Shown in pieces: positions 39,926 to 48,947 of a stretch of DNA of 64,000 nucleotides. This DNA is from Gloeocapsopsis crepidinum LEGE 06123 (lineage in GTDB: Bacteria > Cyanobacteriota > Cyanobacteriia > Cyanobacteriales > Chroococcidiopsidaceae). Where the stretch lies: assembly GCF_015207655.1 (NCBI RefSeq), contig NZ_JADEWN010000017.1, positions 1-64,000 of the forward strand, in the 5' to 3' direction. Numbering within the stretch: position 1 is the stretch's first letter; each line of letters opens with the position of its first letter. Under the pieces are notes generated by a model that saw only the letters and a program-made list of their open reading frames with translations, was not told the DNA's origin and made no database searches. The position numbers were made by a program, and so were the translations under genes.

Positions 39926-40393
39926 TTGGTAGTCTCGATCCAAGGTTTATTTGAAACGCACTTAACAGTAAAGCATCTCGATACATCAATTGCGTTCTAC
40001 CGTGATACAGTTGGGCTTGAACTAGCTTACGTGTTGCCAGAACGTCATGTTGCTTTCTTTTGGATTGGGGGGCATGGGCAAGCGATGCTTGGCTTATGGG
40101 AAATCGGCTTTGCTCCAAACTCAATGCAATTACATCTAGCATTCACAAGCACCATTGAAAATATACTCGCTGCACCCTCTACATTGCAAGCTGCTGGAAT
40201 TATCCCAAAAGGCTTTTATGGAGAACCTGTCGAAGAACCGGTAGTTATTGGCTGGATGCCTGCGTTGTCAATCTACTTTACTGATCCAGATGGACATTTA
40301 CTAGAATACCTTGCCATGCTACCAGAGGTACCACGTCCCGAACTTGGAGTTGTTTCTTTGAGTGAGTGGAAAGCAAACCAACCATTACGATAG
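39926..40393 (+). CDS. VOC-superfamily (glyoxalase-fold) protein
   Basis: A 155-residue vicinal-oxygen-chelate protein. The segments FETHLTVKHLDTSIAFYRDTVGLELAYV (about 8-35) and IYFTDPDGHLLEYLAML (about 112-128) carry the usual metal-ligand positions His and Glu. A TTG at 39926 is the start, supported by a strong AGGAGG at about 39912-39917 with an eight-base spacer; no ATG is suitable. Substrate unknown: glyoxalase I, dioxygenase or resistance-type members share this fold. Confidence 0.85.
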   Translation: MVVSIQGLFETHLTVKHLDTSIAFYRDTVGLELAYVLPERHVAFFWIGGHGQAMLGLWEIGFAPNSMQLHLAFTSTIENILAAPSTLQAAGIIPKGFYGEPVEEPVVIGWMPALSIYFTDPDGHLLEYLAMLPEVPRPELGVVSLSEWKANQPLR

Positions 40394-40439
40394 ATTATGT
40401 GTTGTTCTACTGTAGTGCAAGTTGGCGATCGCGATAGTA

Positions 40440-40685
40440 TCAACTTATCTCACCATTTGCTGAGTGCGGCATTGACTCAATCAACGCTCTTAGCACTTTG
40501 TTAACTGATTCAGATGTTGTGAAAACCTGAGCTACATCTTCATCTAAAACTACAACCGTTAACCTTTGCGTCTCACTAAGGGCAGCAAAGCGATTGGGTT
40601 TTGCCTTCTGGTAATCAAAGCGATATTCATCTAAAAGAAGCTCTTCTTCAGAGTTCTGGGTGCGTTTAGAGGGCGTTTTGCTCAT
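40440..40685 (-). CDS. brnA: BrnA-like antitoxin
   Basis: An 81-residue protein following brnT with overlapping frames. It starts MSKTPSKRTQNSEEELL and has a C-terminal helix-rich part (ESVNKVLRALIESM) compatible with a ribbon-helix-helix-type antitoxin. A GTG nine bases upstream is also in frame; ATG 40685 has AAGGAA before it. Assignment depends mostly on the position next to brnT; sequence similarity to classical BrnA is weak. Confidence 0.6.
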   Translation of the reverse strand: MSKTPSKRTQNSEEELLLDEYRFDYQKAKPNRFAALSETQRLTVVVLDEDVAQVFTTSESVNKVLRALIESMPHSANGEIS

Positions 40686-40944
40686 AATCTTCACGTTCCT
40701 TGCGAGTGGCTAGACGGGCACTAATAATACGGATGCTACCAGGTCGTTCAGTAAAGGCGATTAACAGTAATTGATTTTGTTGAGAATGACCAATAATGAT
40801 TTCTCTGCGTTCATCTACCGAATGAGCCTCATCATCAAAAATAACTGCCAGTGGATTGTTGAATACAGTCTTGGCTTCTTCAAAGCTAACACCATGCTTT
40901 TTTAGATTAGCGGCTGCTTTCGACTGATCCCACTCAAACTCCAT
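40666..40944 (-). CDS. brnT: BrnT-family toxin
   Basis: A 92-residue BrnT toxin, a RelE-like ribonuclease. The diagnostic start MEFEWDQSKAAANLKKHGVSFEEAKTVF is clear, as is VDERREIIIGHSQQNQLLLIAFTER and the basic RIISARLATRKEREDYE end. Complete. It is the first gene of a brnTA pair with overlapping antitoxin. No operator was identified. Confidence 0.9.
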   Translation of the reverse strand: MEFEWDQSKAAANLKKHGVSFEEAKTVFNNPLAVIFDDEAHSVDERREIIIGHSQQNQLLLIAFTERPGSIRIISARLATRKEREDYEQNAL

Positions 40945-41210
40945 ATCTGAATCATACCTGATTGCTCGTACGCATTAAGCCTGTGCATAATACTACTTCA
41001 GTAATGAGACTTTCATACTCAGAAATCTATAAGCCATCTCGCTAAACTACTTAAAGAAATGTTTAATCAAGTGCTTGCTTTCGCACTCCATGCACACATT
41101 GCGCAAATTGTCAATGATGAGTTCTCAGTGGTCGATCAACACTGAACTCAAATGCTATTCGGTAAATCGCAGTCTACAATAGTAGCCTAATAAAGATATA
41201 GCTGCTTGGT

Positions 41211-42701
41211 TTGATTATGACTACTGCTACTGCGGTAAAAACCGAGTACGAAGCGATTATTGGTTTAGAAACCCATTGTCAGCTGAGTACAAAAACTAAA
41301 ATATTTTCTAGTAGCTCGACTGAGTTTGGTGCTGACCCTAATACTAACATTGACCCAATTTGTATGGGTTTACCTGGGGTATTACCTGTTTTAAATGAAA
41401 AAGTTCTAGAATATGCTGTGAAAGCAGGTTTAGCACTTAATTGCGAGATTGCTAAATACAGCAAATTCGACCGGAAACAGTATTTTTATCCTGATTTACC
41501 GAAAAACTACCAAATCTCTCAATATGACTTACCGATCGCAGAACACGGCTGGTTAGAAATTGAACTTGTTGATGGTGATGGGAATCCAATACGCAAACGT
41601 ATTGGCATTACGCGCTTGCATATGGAAGAAGATGCCGGAAAACTAGTTCATGCGGGAAGCGATCGCCTTTCAGGGTCAACATATTCTTTAGTAGACTACA
41701 ACCGTGCAGGTGTACCATTAGTTGAAATTGTCTCGGAACCAGATATGCGATCGGGACAAGAAGCCGCTGAATATGCGCAAGAACTCCGCCGCATTTTACG
41801 CTATTTGGGTGTGAGTGACGGCAATATGCAAGAAGGTTCGCTGCGGTGCGATGTCAATATCTCAGTGCGCCCTGTGGGACAAAAAGAGTTTGGCACTAAA
41901 GTCGAAATTAAAAATATGAACTCGTTCAACGCGATTCAACGCGCGATTGAATACGAAATTGAACGTCAAACTGCTGCGATTGAAGCGGGAGAAAGAATCA
42001 TCCAAGAAACTCGCTTGTGGGAAGAAGGATCGCAACGTACTATTAGTATGCGTGTCAAAGAAGGTTCGAGTGATTACCGCTACTTCCCTGAACCCGATCT
42101 CGCACCAATTGAAGTGACAACTGAACAACTCGAAAAATGGCGCAGCGAACTTCCCGAACTTCCAGCCCAAAAACGCCATCGTTATGAAACCCAATTAGGA
42201 CTTTCACCTTATGATGCGCGGGTACTCACTGACGATCGCACTGTAGCTGAGTATTTTGAAGCAGCGATCGCATCCGGTGCATCTGCTAAACAAGCAGCAA
42301 ACTGGATTATGGGTGATATTGCAGCATACCTGAATAAAAATAAGCTGGGTATTAACGAAATCGCGCTCAAACCAGAAGCCCTCGCAGAACTTGTGACGTT
42401 GATTGAAGACAACACAATCAGCGGTAAAATCGGCAAAGACATCTTGCCAGAGTTATTCACAAAAGGTGGTTCGCCCAAAGCGATCGTCGAACGCGATAAT
42501 CTAGGTCAAATCTCAGATTCGGGTGCACTAGAAAAAGTCATCGATCAAGTCATCGCTGCTAATCCGAAAGAACTAGAACAGTATCGTAACGGGAAAACTA
42601 AACTTCTTGGCTTTTTTGTCGGAAAAGTTCTCAAAGAAACTGGCGGACGTGCTGATCCTAAGTTGACAAATCAATTACTGGCAAAGAAGCTTAATGGCTA
42701 G
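41211..42701 (+). CDS. gatB: Aspartyl/glutamyl-tRNA(Asn/Gln) amidotransferase subunit B
   Basis: GatB of 496 residues, the kinase/tRNA-binding subunit of the GatCAB complex that converts Glu-tRNA-Gln to Gln-tRNA-Gln in organisms without GlnRS. Family segments: [17 protein letters not shown] (about 17-33), [50 protein letters not shown] and the C-terminal YqeY-like tail [20 protein letters not shown]. The start may be the second Met (MTTATAVK) three codons in. GatA and GatC are not in this window; subunits are often scattered in cyanobacteria. Confidence 0.96.
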   Translation: MIMTTATAVKTEYEAIIGLETHCQLSTKTKIFSSSSTEFGADPNTNIDPICMGLPGVLPVLNEKVLEYAVKAGLALNCEIAKYSKFDRKQYFYPDLPKNYQISQYDLPIAEHGWLEIELVDGDGNPIRKRIGITRLHMEEDAGKLVHAGSDRLSGSTYSLVDYNRAGVPLVEIVSEPDMRSGQEAAEYAQELRRILRYLGVSDGNMQEGSLRCDVNISVRPVGQKEFGTKVEIKNMNSFNAIQRAIEYEIERQTAAIEAGERIIQETRLWEEGSQRTISMRVKEGSSDYRYFPEPDLAPIEVTTEQLEKWRSELPELPAQKRHRYETQLGLSPYDARVLTDDRTVAEYFEAAIASGASAKQAANWIMGDIAAYLNKNKLGINEIALKPEALAELVTLIEDNTISGKIGKDILPELFTKGGSPKAIVERDNLGQISDSGALEKVIDQVIAANPKELEQYRNGKTKLLGFFVGKVLKETGGRADPKLTNQLLAKKLNG

Positions 42702-42818
42702 TGGCTAGTGGTTAGTGAGTGGAATTTATCAAAAAATGCTCTCAGCTATAAACACCTAAATCTTCAAGGGGTCTTAACAAAAAATCTAGAATCGTGAGTA
42801 AATCAATGCTATCTAACC

Positions 42819-42834
42819 TGGTATACTTTGCAGA
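42819..42834 (+). promoter_or_regulatory. Extended -10 promoter candidate
   Basis: TGGTATACT (42819-42827) fits an extended -10 element (TG-n-TATACT). Transcription would start near 42834 and run straight into the strong hairpin at 42856, making a short leader or small RNA. No clear -35 box. Confidence 0.4.
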
Positions 42835-42855
42835 GTAGATGCACCCTGATGATCG

Positions 42856-42886
42856 GGAGAGTCGCACAAAAGACTCTCCTTTTTTA
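42856..42886 (+). terminator. Rho-independent terminator/attenuator upstream of argJ
   Basis: GGAGAGTC and GACTCTCC form a perfect 8-bp stem with an 8-base loop, followed directly by TTTTTTATT. It is 155 bases after gatB and 79 bases before the argJ start. It may end the gatB transcript or act as an attenuator of argJ. Confidence 0.85.
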
Positions 42887-42964
42887 TTGATAATGGCGCG
42901 AAATGAGTCATTGGGGACACCAAAAAAGCGCCGTAAGCAGGAAGTGCGGGCAAAGGCAGGAAGA

Positions 42965-44305
42965 ATGTCACAATGGCAAGAAATTGAGGGTGGCGTGACT
43001 GCCCCCAGAGGATATAAAGCAGCAGGAATAACAGCGGGATTGAAACCTTCAGGACTTCCAGATTTGGCATTGATTGTGTCAGATGTCGAAGCGATCGCCG
43101 CAGGTGTTTTTACCACATCCCAAGTCCGCGCCGCCTGTGTCGATTACTGTCGCCAGCGCCTGCAAGCTAAACCAAGTGCTAGGGCAATATTATGTAATGC
43201 TGGACAAGCTAATGCTTCTACAGGTTCACAAGGGTGGCTAGATACTTTAGAAAGTGCCATGTTACTAGGGCAAGCACTGAATATTCCTTCTGACTCAGTG
43301 CTGATCGCTTCTACAGGGGTAATCGGACGTCGAATCCGCATGGATGCACTCAAAAGTGGAATTCCTAAACTCGTCGCCGCTGCTTCCGACACAGGTTCTG
43401 ATGATGCTGCACAAGCAATTGTCACAACCGATTTAGTCACTAAGTCAGTTGCCTTAGAAACGACTATGGGCGATCGCCCTGTGCGCATTGGTGGAATCGC
43501 TAAAGGTTCGGGTATGATTCATCCGAATATGGCAACAATGCTAGCTTTTGTGACCTGTGATGCTGCGGTTTCTCCTTCTTTGTGGCAGCAAATGCTCAGC
43601 CGCGCCGCAGATAAAAGCTTTAATCAAATCACTGTGGATGGCGATACCAGCACAAATGATACTCTTATTGCCTTAGCAAATGGTCAATCGCGCACTCCAG
43701 CCATTACAGAAATGGGGGCTGAAGCCGAGAAGCTAGAAGCAATGTTAACTGAAGTGTGTCAACGCCTCGCAAAAGCTGTTGCGCGTGATGGTGAAGGGGC
43801 AACGTGTTTAATTGAAGTACAAGTTAATGGCGCGACAGATGAGGAGTCTGCAAGGAAAGTTGCAAGAACAATCGCAGGTTCATCTTTAGTCAAGTCTGCA
43901 ATCTTTGGACGCGATCCCAACTGGGGTAGAATTGCCGCAGCAGCAGGGCGGGCGGGAGTTCCCTTTGAGCAAGAAAACTTGCAAATTAAACTGGGTAATT
44001 TTGAGTTAATGCAAAATGGCGAACCGTTGCCTTTTGATCGGGCAGGTGCAAGTGCTTATTTAAAGCAAACTGCAGAAGAATCTTTATTACCGAAAGAAGT
44101 TGTTGCGACAAATACAAGTAATGATTTATCTGTAGTAAAAGCCGGAATATCACTACCATTTGATCGAGCCAATGCTTCATTGCAAAGAATTGATAACCCT
44201 GTGATTATTGCAGTGAGTATTGGTCATGGCTCCGGTTTTGGTAAAGCGTGGGGGTGTGACTTGAGTTATGATTACGTCAAAATTAATGCAGAGTATACAA
44301 CTTAA
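42965..44305 (+). CDS. argJ: Glutamate N-acetyltransferase / amino-acid acetyltransferase
   Basis: ArgJ transfers acetyl from N-acetylornithine to glutamate in the arginine cycle. It opens with MSQWQEIEGGVTAPRGYKAAG, and the self-cleavage site is in HPNMATMLAF, where the proenzyme splits before Thr. The C-terminus CDLSYDYVKINAEYTT is typical. The open frame begins 42 codons earlier, but this part overlaps the terminator hairpin and is not family sequence, so I use ATG 42965. The product of 446 residues is longer than the usual 405-415; about 30 extra residues lie near the C-terminus, where a PFDRAxAS motif occurs twice. Confidence 0.93.
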   Translation: MSQWQEIEGGVTAPRGYKAAGITAGLKPSGLPDLALIVSDVEAIAAGVFTTSQVRAACVDYCRQRLQAKPSARAILCNAGQANASTGSQGWLDTLESAMLLGQALNIPSDSVLIASTGVIGRRIRMDALKSGIPKLVAAASDTGSDDAAQAIVTTDLVTKSVALETTMGDRPVRIGGIAKGSGMIHPNMATMLAFVTCDAAVSPSLWQQMLSRAADKSFNQITVDGDTSTNDTLIALANGQSRTPAITEMGAEAEKLEAMLTEVCQRLAKAVARDGEGATCLIEVQVNGATDEESARKVARTIAGSSLVKSAIFGRDPNWGRIAAAAGRAGVPFEQENLQIKLGNFELMQNGEPLPFDRAGASAYLKQTAEESLLPKEVVATNTSNDLSVVKAGISLPFDRANASLQRIDNPVIIAVSIGHGSGFGKAWGCDLSYDYVKINAEYTT

Positions 44306-44385
44306 TACTTGTAATAGTTATTCAGAAGCGATCGCAAATTAACAATAGTAGTTAAAGCAGGTTGAAATGGTTATTCATAAAATTC

Positions 44386-44790
44386 TTAAAGATTAATTGA
44401 AATAGCTTCTACTGGGCAGGTAGGAATACACTGTTCGCAGACAATGCAGCGCGATCGCGTAAATGACAGGCGATAAGTTTCAGGATCGAGAGTTAAGGCT
44501 TCAGTTGGACAAACACCTGTACACAAGCCACAATCAACACAAATATCTTGATTGATCGCAATCTCTGCTACACTTTGCGAAACAGTAATGTGAAGCGATC
44601 GCATCCATTCAATTGCCGCATCTAGTTGATCGATATCGCCGGATAGTTCCACAACGAGTTTACCGATTTGATTCGGGGCGACTTGCGCACGAATGATATT
44701 CGCGGCAACATTAAAGTCTTTTGCCAGGCGATAAGTGACTGGCATTTGCACCGCACGTTTAGGAAAGGTAAGAGTAACTCGCTTTTTCAC
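44386..44790 (-). CDS. NIL-domain ferredoxin (2[4Fe-4S])
   Basis: A 134-residue protein. Residues 1-75 form a NIL domain (ACT-like; named from the NIL motif of methionine ABC transporters). Residues 80-134 form a bacterial-type ferredoxin with CVDCGLCTGVCP and CIVCEQCIPTCP, which bind two [4Fe-4S] clusters. The fusion is common in cyanobacteria and archaea. A role in homocysteine or sulfur metabolism is suspected for the family, but not visible from this context. It converges on argJ. Confidence 0.9.
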   Translation of the reverse strand: MKKRVTLTFPKRAVQMPVTYRLAKDFNVAANIIRAQVAPNQIGKLVVELSGDIDQLDAAIEWMRSLHITVSQSVAEIAINQDICVDCGLCTGVCPTEALTLDPETYRLSFTRSRCIVCEQCIPTCPVEAISINL

Positions 44791-44923
44791 AGTAATATTC
44801 TCTGTTCACTCGATGACTGCCCCAACTTCTAGTGTATTGAGATAACAATGGAAGATTAGAGGTTCGTGCCGATTCAGTTACACTAAGTAATACTAGGGCT
44901 GAACAAGTTTTGATCGAAACCTT

Positions 44924-45493
44924 ATGAGTGTGACATCAGAAGCAAATACTGGCAAGCGCGTTAGAAATTTTTTGATTGTCTTGGTTGCGATCGCGCTGAG
45001 CGTTGCATTAGTTTTAGGCTTGAGAAACCAAACGAGTGCAGTTTCCTTAACGCACTTAGATGAGGAATCTATTCCGCTAGAAGTGGCACTGACTAATGGC
45101 AAACCATCGCTCATGGAATTTTATGCTAACTGGTGTACTAGTTGCCAAGCAATGGCACCAGATATGGCACAGTTAAAGCAAGAATATGGCGAATCAGTGA
45201 ATTTTGTCATGCTGAATGTCGATAACAGCAAGTGGTTGCCGGAAATTCTCAATTATCGTGTTGATGGAATTCCCCATTTTGTGTTCTTGAATAAAGAGGG
45301 GGAAGCGATCGCACAAAGCATTGGCGAACAACCCCGTATGGTTATGGCAACAAATTTAGATGCTTTAGTTGCAGACTCACCCCTACCTTATGCCCAAAGC
45401 AGTAGCGGTCAAGTTTCCAAGTTTACAGCACCTGTAGCACCTGCTGATAACGCAGACGATCCGCGACTTCATAGTAGTCAAGTAGTCAATTAA
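44924..45493 (+). CDS. txlA: Membrane-anchored thioredoxin-like protein (TxlA/HCF164 type)
   Basis: A 189-residue protein with one N-terminal membrane helix (FLIVLVAIALSVALVLGL, about 18-35) and a thioredoxin domain from about 55. The active site is ANWCTSCQAMAP (CxxC at about 70-73, Cys-Thr-Ser-Cys). The cyanobacterial TxlA/HCF164 family reduces c-type apocytochromes or other lumenal thiols on the thylakoid membrane. The cis-Pro segment DGIPHFVFLN is intact. The C-terminal 35 residues are disordered. Confidence 0.9.
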   Translation: MSVTSEANTGKRVRNFLIVLVAIALSVALVLGLRNQTSAVSLTHLDEESIPLEVALTNGKPSLMEFYANWCTSCQAMAPDMAQLKQEYGESVNFVMLNVDNSKWLPEILNYRVDGIPHFVFLNKEGEAIAQSIGEQPRMVMATNLDALVADSPLPYAQSSSGQVSKFTAPVAPADNADDPRLHSSQVVN

Positions 45494-45550
45494 AATATCT
45501 CAAACACTCTTGCAGGCAACTTCACATTGTCTGCAACAAATTTAAATAAT

Positions 45551-46612
45551 ATGATAACTCTGGCTATCATTGTCTTAATAATTCTTACTGGTTCAGCATT
45601 CTGCTCCGGTATAGAAACTGCATTACTATCAATATCTACGATTAGGGTGCGTCAGCTAGCGCAGAACAAGATTCCTTCAGCGGTTGCACTGTTATCAATT
45701 AAAGAGAAGATTAGTCGTCCCATTGCAACGATTGTCATTCTCAACAATATCTTCAACATCGTCGGTAGCATTGTTATTGGTAGTGTTGCAACCAATGTTT
45801 TAGGAGATGCGTGGTTAGGTGTTTTTTCAGCACTTCTCACTTTTTTAATCATTATTTTCGGTGAGATTGTGCCGAAGACTGTTGGTGAAAGATATGCTGA
45901 ACAAATATCTTTGCTAGCAGCAATACCTGTTAGAGGACTTACTTTTTTATTAAAGCCTATAGTTTGGATTGTTGAGAAAGCGACACAACCTTTTACTAAA
46001 GGAAAAAGAAGACCAACAACAAATGAAGCAGAAATTAAATTGTTAGCAAATATTGGATATCAGGAAGGCATTATTGAAGACGATGAAGCCGAAATGATTC
46101 AGCGAGTTTTTCGGTTAAACGACCTCACAGCAGCCGATTTAATGACTCCACGAACCATTATTACGCATCTATCGGGAGACTTGACACTTGGAGAGTGTAA
46201 AAAAGAGATTATTGCTTCGCAACACACCAGAATTATTGTAGTAGGGGAATCTATTGATCAAGTTTTAGGGTTTGCGCTTAAACAAAAATTGCTAGCAGCA
46301 ATGGTGGAGGGAAATAATGACCAAAAGATTGCTAACCTTGCGCGTAAAGTACGCTTTGTTCCTGAAACAATCCGCGCTGATAAATTACTAAAAAACTTCC
46401 TTGAAGCACGCGAACATTTAGTAGTTGTCGTTGATGAATATGGTAACGTTGCTGGAGTTGTCACTTTAGAAGATGTACTAGAAGTACTCACTGGAGAAAT
46501 TGTAGATGAAACAGATCGCATTATAGATCTCCAAGAAATTGCTAGGAAAAAACGCGAGCGTATGTTGCAGTTTAGGATTTTTGGCAATAAATCTGCGAAG
46601 AAAAAACCTTAA
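45551..46612 (+). CDS. CNNM/CorC-type transmembrane protein with CBS pair
   Basis: A 353-residue hemolysin-family protein. Four membrane helices make up the CNNM (DUF21) domain (GSAFCSGIETALLSISTIRVRQLA, FGEIVPKTVGERYA), followed by a CBS-domain pair (about 195-320; LMTPRTIITHL ... HLVVVVDEYGNVAGVVTLEDVLEVLTGEI). Relatives act in Mg2+ or Co2+ homeostasis. The C-terminal CorC_HlyC domain found in longer members is absent; the protein ends in a basic tail. A TTG 24 bases upstream is in frame; ATG 45551 is more likely. Confidence 0.88.
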   Translation: MITLAIIVLIILTGSAFCSGIETALLSISTIRVRQLAQNKIPSAVALLSIKEKISRPIATIVILNNIFNIVGSIVIGSVATNVLGDAWLGVFSALLTFLIIIFGEIVPKTVGERYAEQISLLAAIPVRGLTFLLKPIVWIVEKATQPFTKGKRRPTTNEAEIKLLANIGYQEGIIEDDEAEMIQRVFRLNDLTAADLMTPRTIITHLSGDLTLGECKKEIIASQHTRIIVVGESIDQVLGFALKQKLLAAMVEGNNDQKIANLARKVRFVPETIRADKLLKNFLEAREHLVVVVDEYGNVAGVVTLEDVLEVLTGEIVDETDRIIDLQEIARKKRERMLQFRIFGNKSAKKKP

Positions 46613-46645
46613 GTTTCGCTTGGCAATTAATCTACAAACATAAAA

Positions 46646-47209
46646 ATGACAACTACACTGCATCAGCAACTTACACTTGAAAAGTTTCTCAAACTACCTG
46701 AAACCAATCCTGCTAGTGAATTTGTTAATGGTAGGATTTATCAAAAACCAATGCCTCAAGGTAAACACTCGCGGTTGCAACTGAAGCTGTGTGATGCAGT
46801 GAATCAAGTAGCAGAAGCCAAAAAAGTTGCTCTAGCATTTCCCGAGTTACGCTGTACATTTGGTGGAAGATCGCTCGTTCCTGATGTTACTATATTTACT
46901 TGGAGTAGAATTCCTTTTGATCGAGACGGGGAAATAGAAAATGTATTTGCTCTGCATCCCGATTGGGCAATTAAAATTCTCTCTTCTGATCAAAATGCTA
47001 CCAAAGTTATTAGTAATATCCTACATTGTTTAAGACATGGTACTCAACTAGGATGGTTGATCGAGCCAGATAGCCGCTTGGTGCTAGCTTTTTTTCCTGA
47101 GCAGCAACCAATAGAATTGACTAATGATGATAGATTACCAGTACCAGAATATATAGAATTAAACTTAAGTGTTAATCAAATATTTAGTTGGTTAAAAGCA
47201 GGAAGTTAA
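46646..47209 (+). CDS. Uma2-family (DUF820) nuclease-like protein
   Basis: A 187-residue Uma2 protein with a PD-(D/E)XK-like restriction-endonuclease fold. It shows LTLEKFLKLPETNPASEFVNGRIYQKPMPQG (about 10-40), RCTFGGRSLVPDVTIF (about 72-87) and HPDWAIKILSSDQNATKV (about 108-125). The family has expanded in cyanobacteria and its function is unknown; two damaged relatives lie elsewhere in this window. The second acidic residue of the usual xExxS segment is less clear here (AIKILSSDQ in place of V(V)EVLSP), so activity is uncertain. Confidence 0.85.
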   Translation: MTTTLHQQLTLEKFLKLPETNPASEFVNGRIYQKPMPQGKHSRLQLKLCDAVNQVAEAKKVALAFPELRCTFGGRSLVPDVTIFTWSRIPFDRDGEIENVFALHPDWAIKILSSDQNATKVISNILHCLRHGTQLGWLIEPDSRLVLAFFPEQQPIELTNDDRLPVPEYIELNLSVNQIFSWLKAGS

Positions 47210-47219
47210 ATTCAGGAAG

Positions 47220-47300
47220 TGGACAATAGAGAGTCGTGAAGTGTTAAGTGTTGATTGTTGAGTTAAGAAAGTTAATTCAAACTTAAAATTCAGAACTGAT
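47220..47300. repeat. A/T-rich dispersed repeat tract
   Basis: GAGAGTCGTGAAGTGTTAAGTGTTGATTGTTGAGTT followed by 'aattcaaacttaaaattcagaact'. This belongs to the same family as the tracts at 13690 and 25830. Confidence 0.55.
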
Positions 47301-47312
47301 GTTTTTATCTAC

Positions 47313-47534
47313 TTACTTATCTAACAAATCATCACCTACTACTAATCGGGGATAAATTAATAGGAAAAATCCCATCCACGTTAATACAGGAATTGCTATC
47401 AGACTCGTTAACCAAAAAGTTTTAAATAGAATCCAACTACTAGCAATTAGTGTAACCCCAGTCAGTAAGATAGACCAAGGTTGACACCACCAAGGCTTGT
47501 AATTCCAGATACTAATAGGTTTTTGCTCTGACAT
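47313..47534 (-). CDS. Small two-helix membrane protein (DUF6737-like)
   Basis: A 73-residue protein, MSEQKPISIWNYKPWWCQPWSILLTG, with two membrane helices (about 20-38 and 41-60) and a short acidic end. The WNYKPWWCQPW opening is a recognisable conserved pattern of small cyanobacterial proteins of unknown function. Location in the thylakoid or plasma membrane is likely. Monocistronic. Confidence 0.75.
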   Translation of the reverse strand: MSEQKPISIWNYKPWWCQPWSILLTGVTLIASSWILFKTFWLTSLIAIPVLTWMGFFLLIYPRLVVGDDLLDK

Positions 47535-47674
47535 TGAGGCGATCGCAATACGACTATTGCATAGTTATATCATTTTGATGCAAAACTTTATATGCAATCG
47601 AGACTGATCTGTAAGGATTTTTGCAAAATTCTTTTGTAGTAACAATATGAACTAGTAAAACTTTACAAATCCTT

Positions 47675-48931
47675 ATGACACAAGCCTTACACAACCTGAC
47701 ATTTGAAAACCCCTATCGTCCTTTGTGGTTGCGTGGGATAAACTGGGCAGGAGAAACTCTTAAGCAGAATGGAATTTCGTTAGTTAACCTCTCGGAAGAA
47801 TCACTACTGACTGCTGCAAGTAGTCAAACAGGTTTATCTGATTGGGGTGACGAAAGTTTTCGGCTACCACTACGGATACTGCTGGAATCTTTAGAAAAAG
47901 ATGCTGAACTCAACTTATTTGGACGCTATTTCACGCGCAAATTGTATATTCAACTGCTGATCAATCGGTTGCGTATCCAAGCAGATATCAAACGTCATCC
48001 TGATATCTTACAAGTACCGATCGCACGACCATTGTTTATTTTAGGAATGCCGAGATCTGGTACTACATTACTGCACAATTTATTAACTCAAGATCCTACA
48101 AGTCGTTGGTTGCATCTATGGGAATTAGCAAGTCCTTCCCCGCCACCAGAGTACCGCAACCGCAACAGCGATCCTCGAATTCAAAAGGTAGAGAAATTTG
48201 TTAGACGATACAACACTTTAGCACCACAACTGGCTACAGCACACAATCTTAATCCTCAAGGACCTGAAGAATGTAATCCTTTGTTTGAGCATGAATTTGC
48301 TAGTTTGATTTTTGAACTGCGGGCGAATGTGAAGAGATACACCGAGTGGATGGAAACCTATGATATGGTCAGAGTATATCAATTTTATCGGCAGCAGTTA
48401 CAACTTTTAGCATGGCACTATCCAGGCGCTCATTGGGTACTCAAAGCACCTGCACATATATTTTACTTGGATGCACTGATTAAAGTTTTTCCTGATGCTT
48501 GCATTGTGCAAACACACCGCGATCCTCTCAAAGTGCTTCCTTCGGTCTGCAGTTTAACTGCAATAGTTCGCGGAGTTTATAGCGATCGCGTTGAACCAAA
48601 AGCTCTAGGAAACTACTGGAGCGATCGCATTGCTAAAGCTTTGGAAAGAGAAATGCAATTCCGCGATTCTGAAGCGTCTTCTCGTTTCTATGATCTACAC
48701 TACCACAACCTTGTGCAAGATCCTATCGGTACAGTACGTCAGATCTATGCCTATTTTGGTTATGATTTTCATCCCCAAATGGCAGAAAACATCAAAACCT
48801 GGCTGGCACAAAATCCCCAGCATAAGCATGGAGTTCATCGGTACTCTTTAGAGCAGTTTGGGCTAGATCCTGAAAGGGCTAATAGTCGATTTGCAAAATA
48901 CTGTGAAAAATTTAATGTCAAGCGCGAGTGA
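47675..48931 (+). CDS. PAPS-dependent sulfotransferase family protein
   Basis: A 418-residue cytosolic sulfotransferase-fold protein. The 5'-phosphosulfate loop LFILGMPRSGTTLLHNLL is at about 120-137, and the 3'-phosphate segment ACIVQTHRDPLKVLPSVCSL at about 272-291. It belongs to the large group that sulfates carbohydrates or lipids. A polysaccharide gene group begins 3 kb away, so sulfation of an exopolysaccharide is possible. The insert MEFASLIFEL is family typical. Monocistronic, start ATG with ATCCTT in front and no obvious ribosome site. Confidence 0.85.
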   Translation: MTQALHNLTFENPYRPLWLRGINWAGETLKQNGISLVNLSEESLLTAASSQTGLSDWGDESFRLPLRILLESLEKDAELNLFGRYFTRKLYIQLLINRLRIQADIKRHPDILQVPIARPLFILGMPRSGTTLLHNLLTQDPTSRWLHLWELASPSPPPEYRNRNSDPRIQKVEKFVRRYNTLAPQLATAHNLNPQGPEECNPLFEHEFASLIFELRANVKRYTEWMETYDMVRVYQFYRQQLQLLAWHYPGAHWVLKAPAHIFYLDALIKVFPDACIVQTHRDPLKVLPSVCSLTAIVRGVYSDRVEPKALGNYWSDRIAKALEREMQFRDSEASSRFYDLHYHNLVQDPIGTVRQIYAYFGYDFHPQMAENIKTWLAQNPQHKHGVHRYSLEQFGLDPERANSRFAKYCEKFNVKRE

Positions 48932-48947
48932 GTTGCAGCACTCGACT

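Noticed and set aside
42839-42964. 42-codon N-terminal extension of argJ
   Set aside because: It contains the terminator hairpin and does not match ArgJ; the family start is at 42965.
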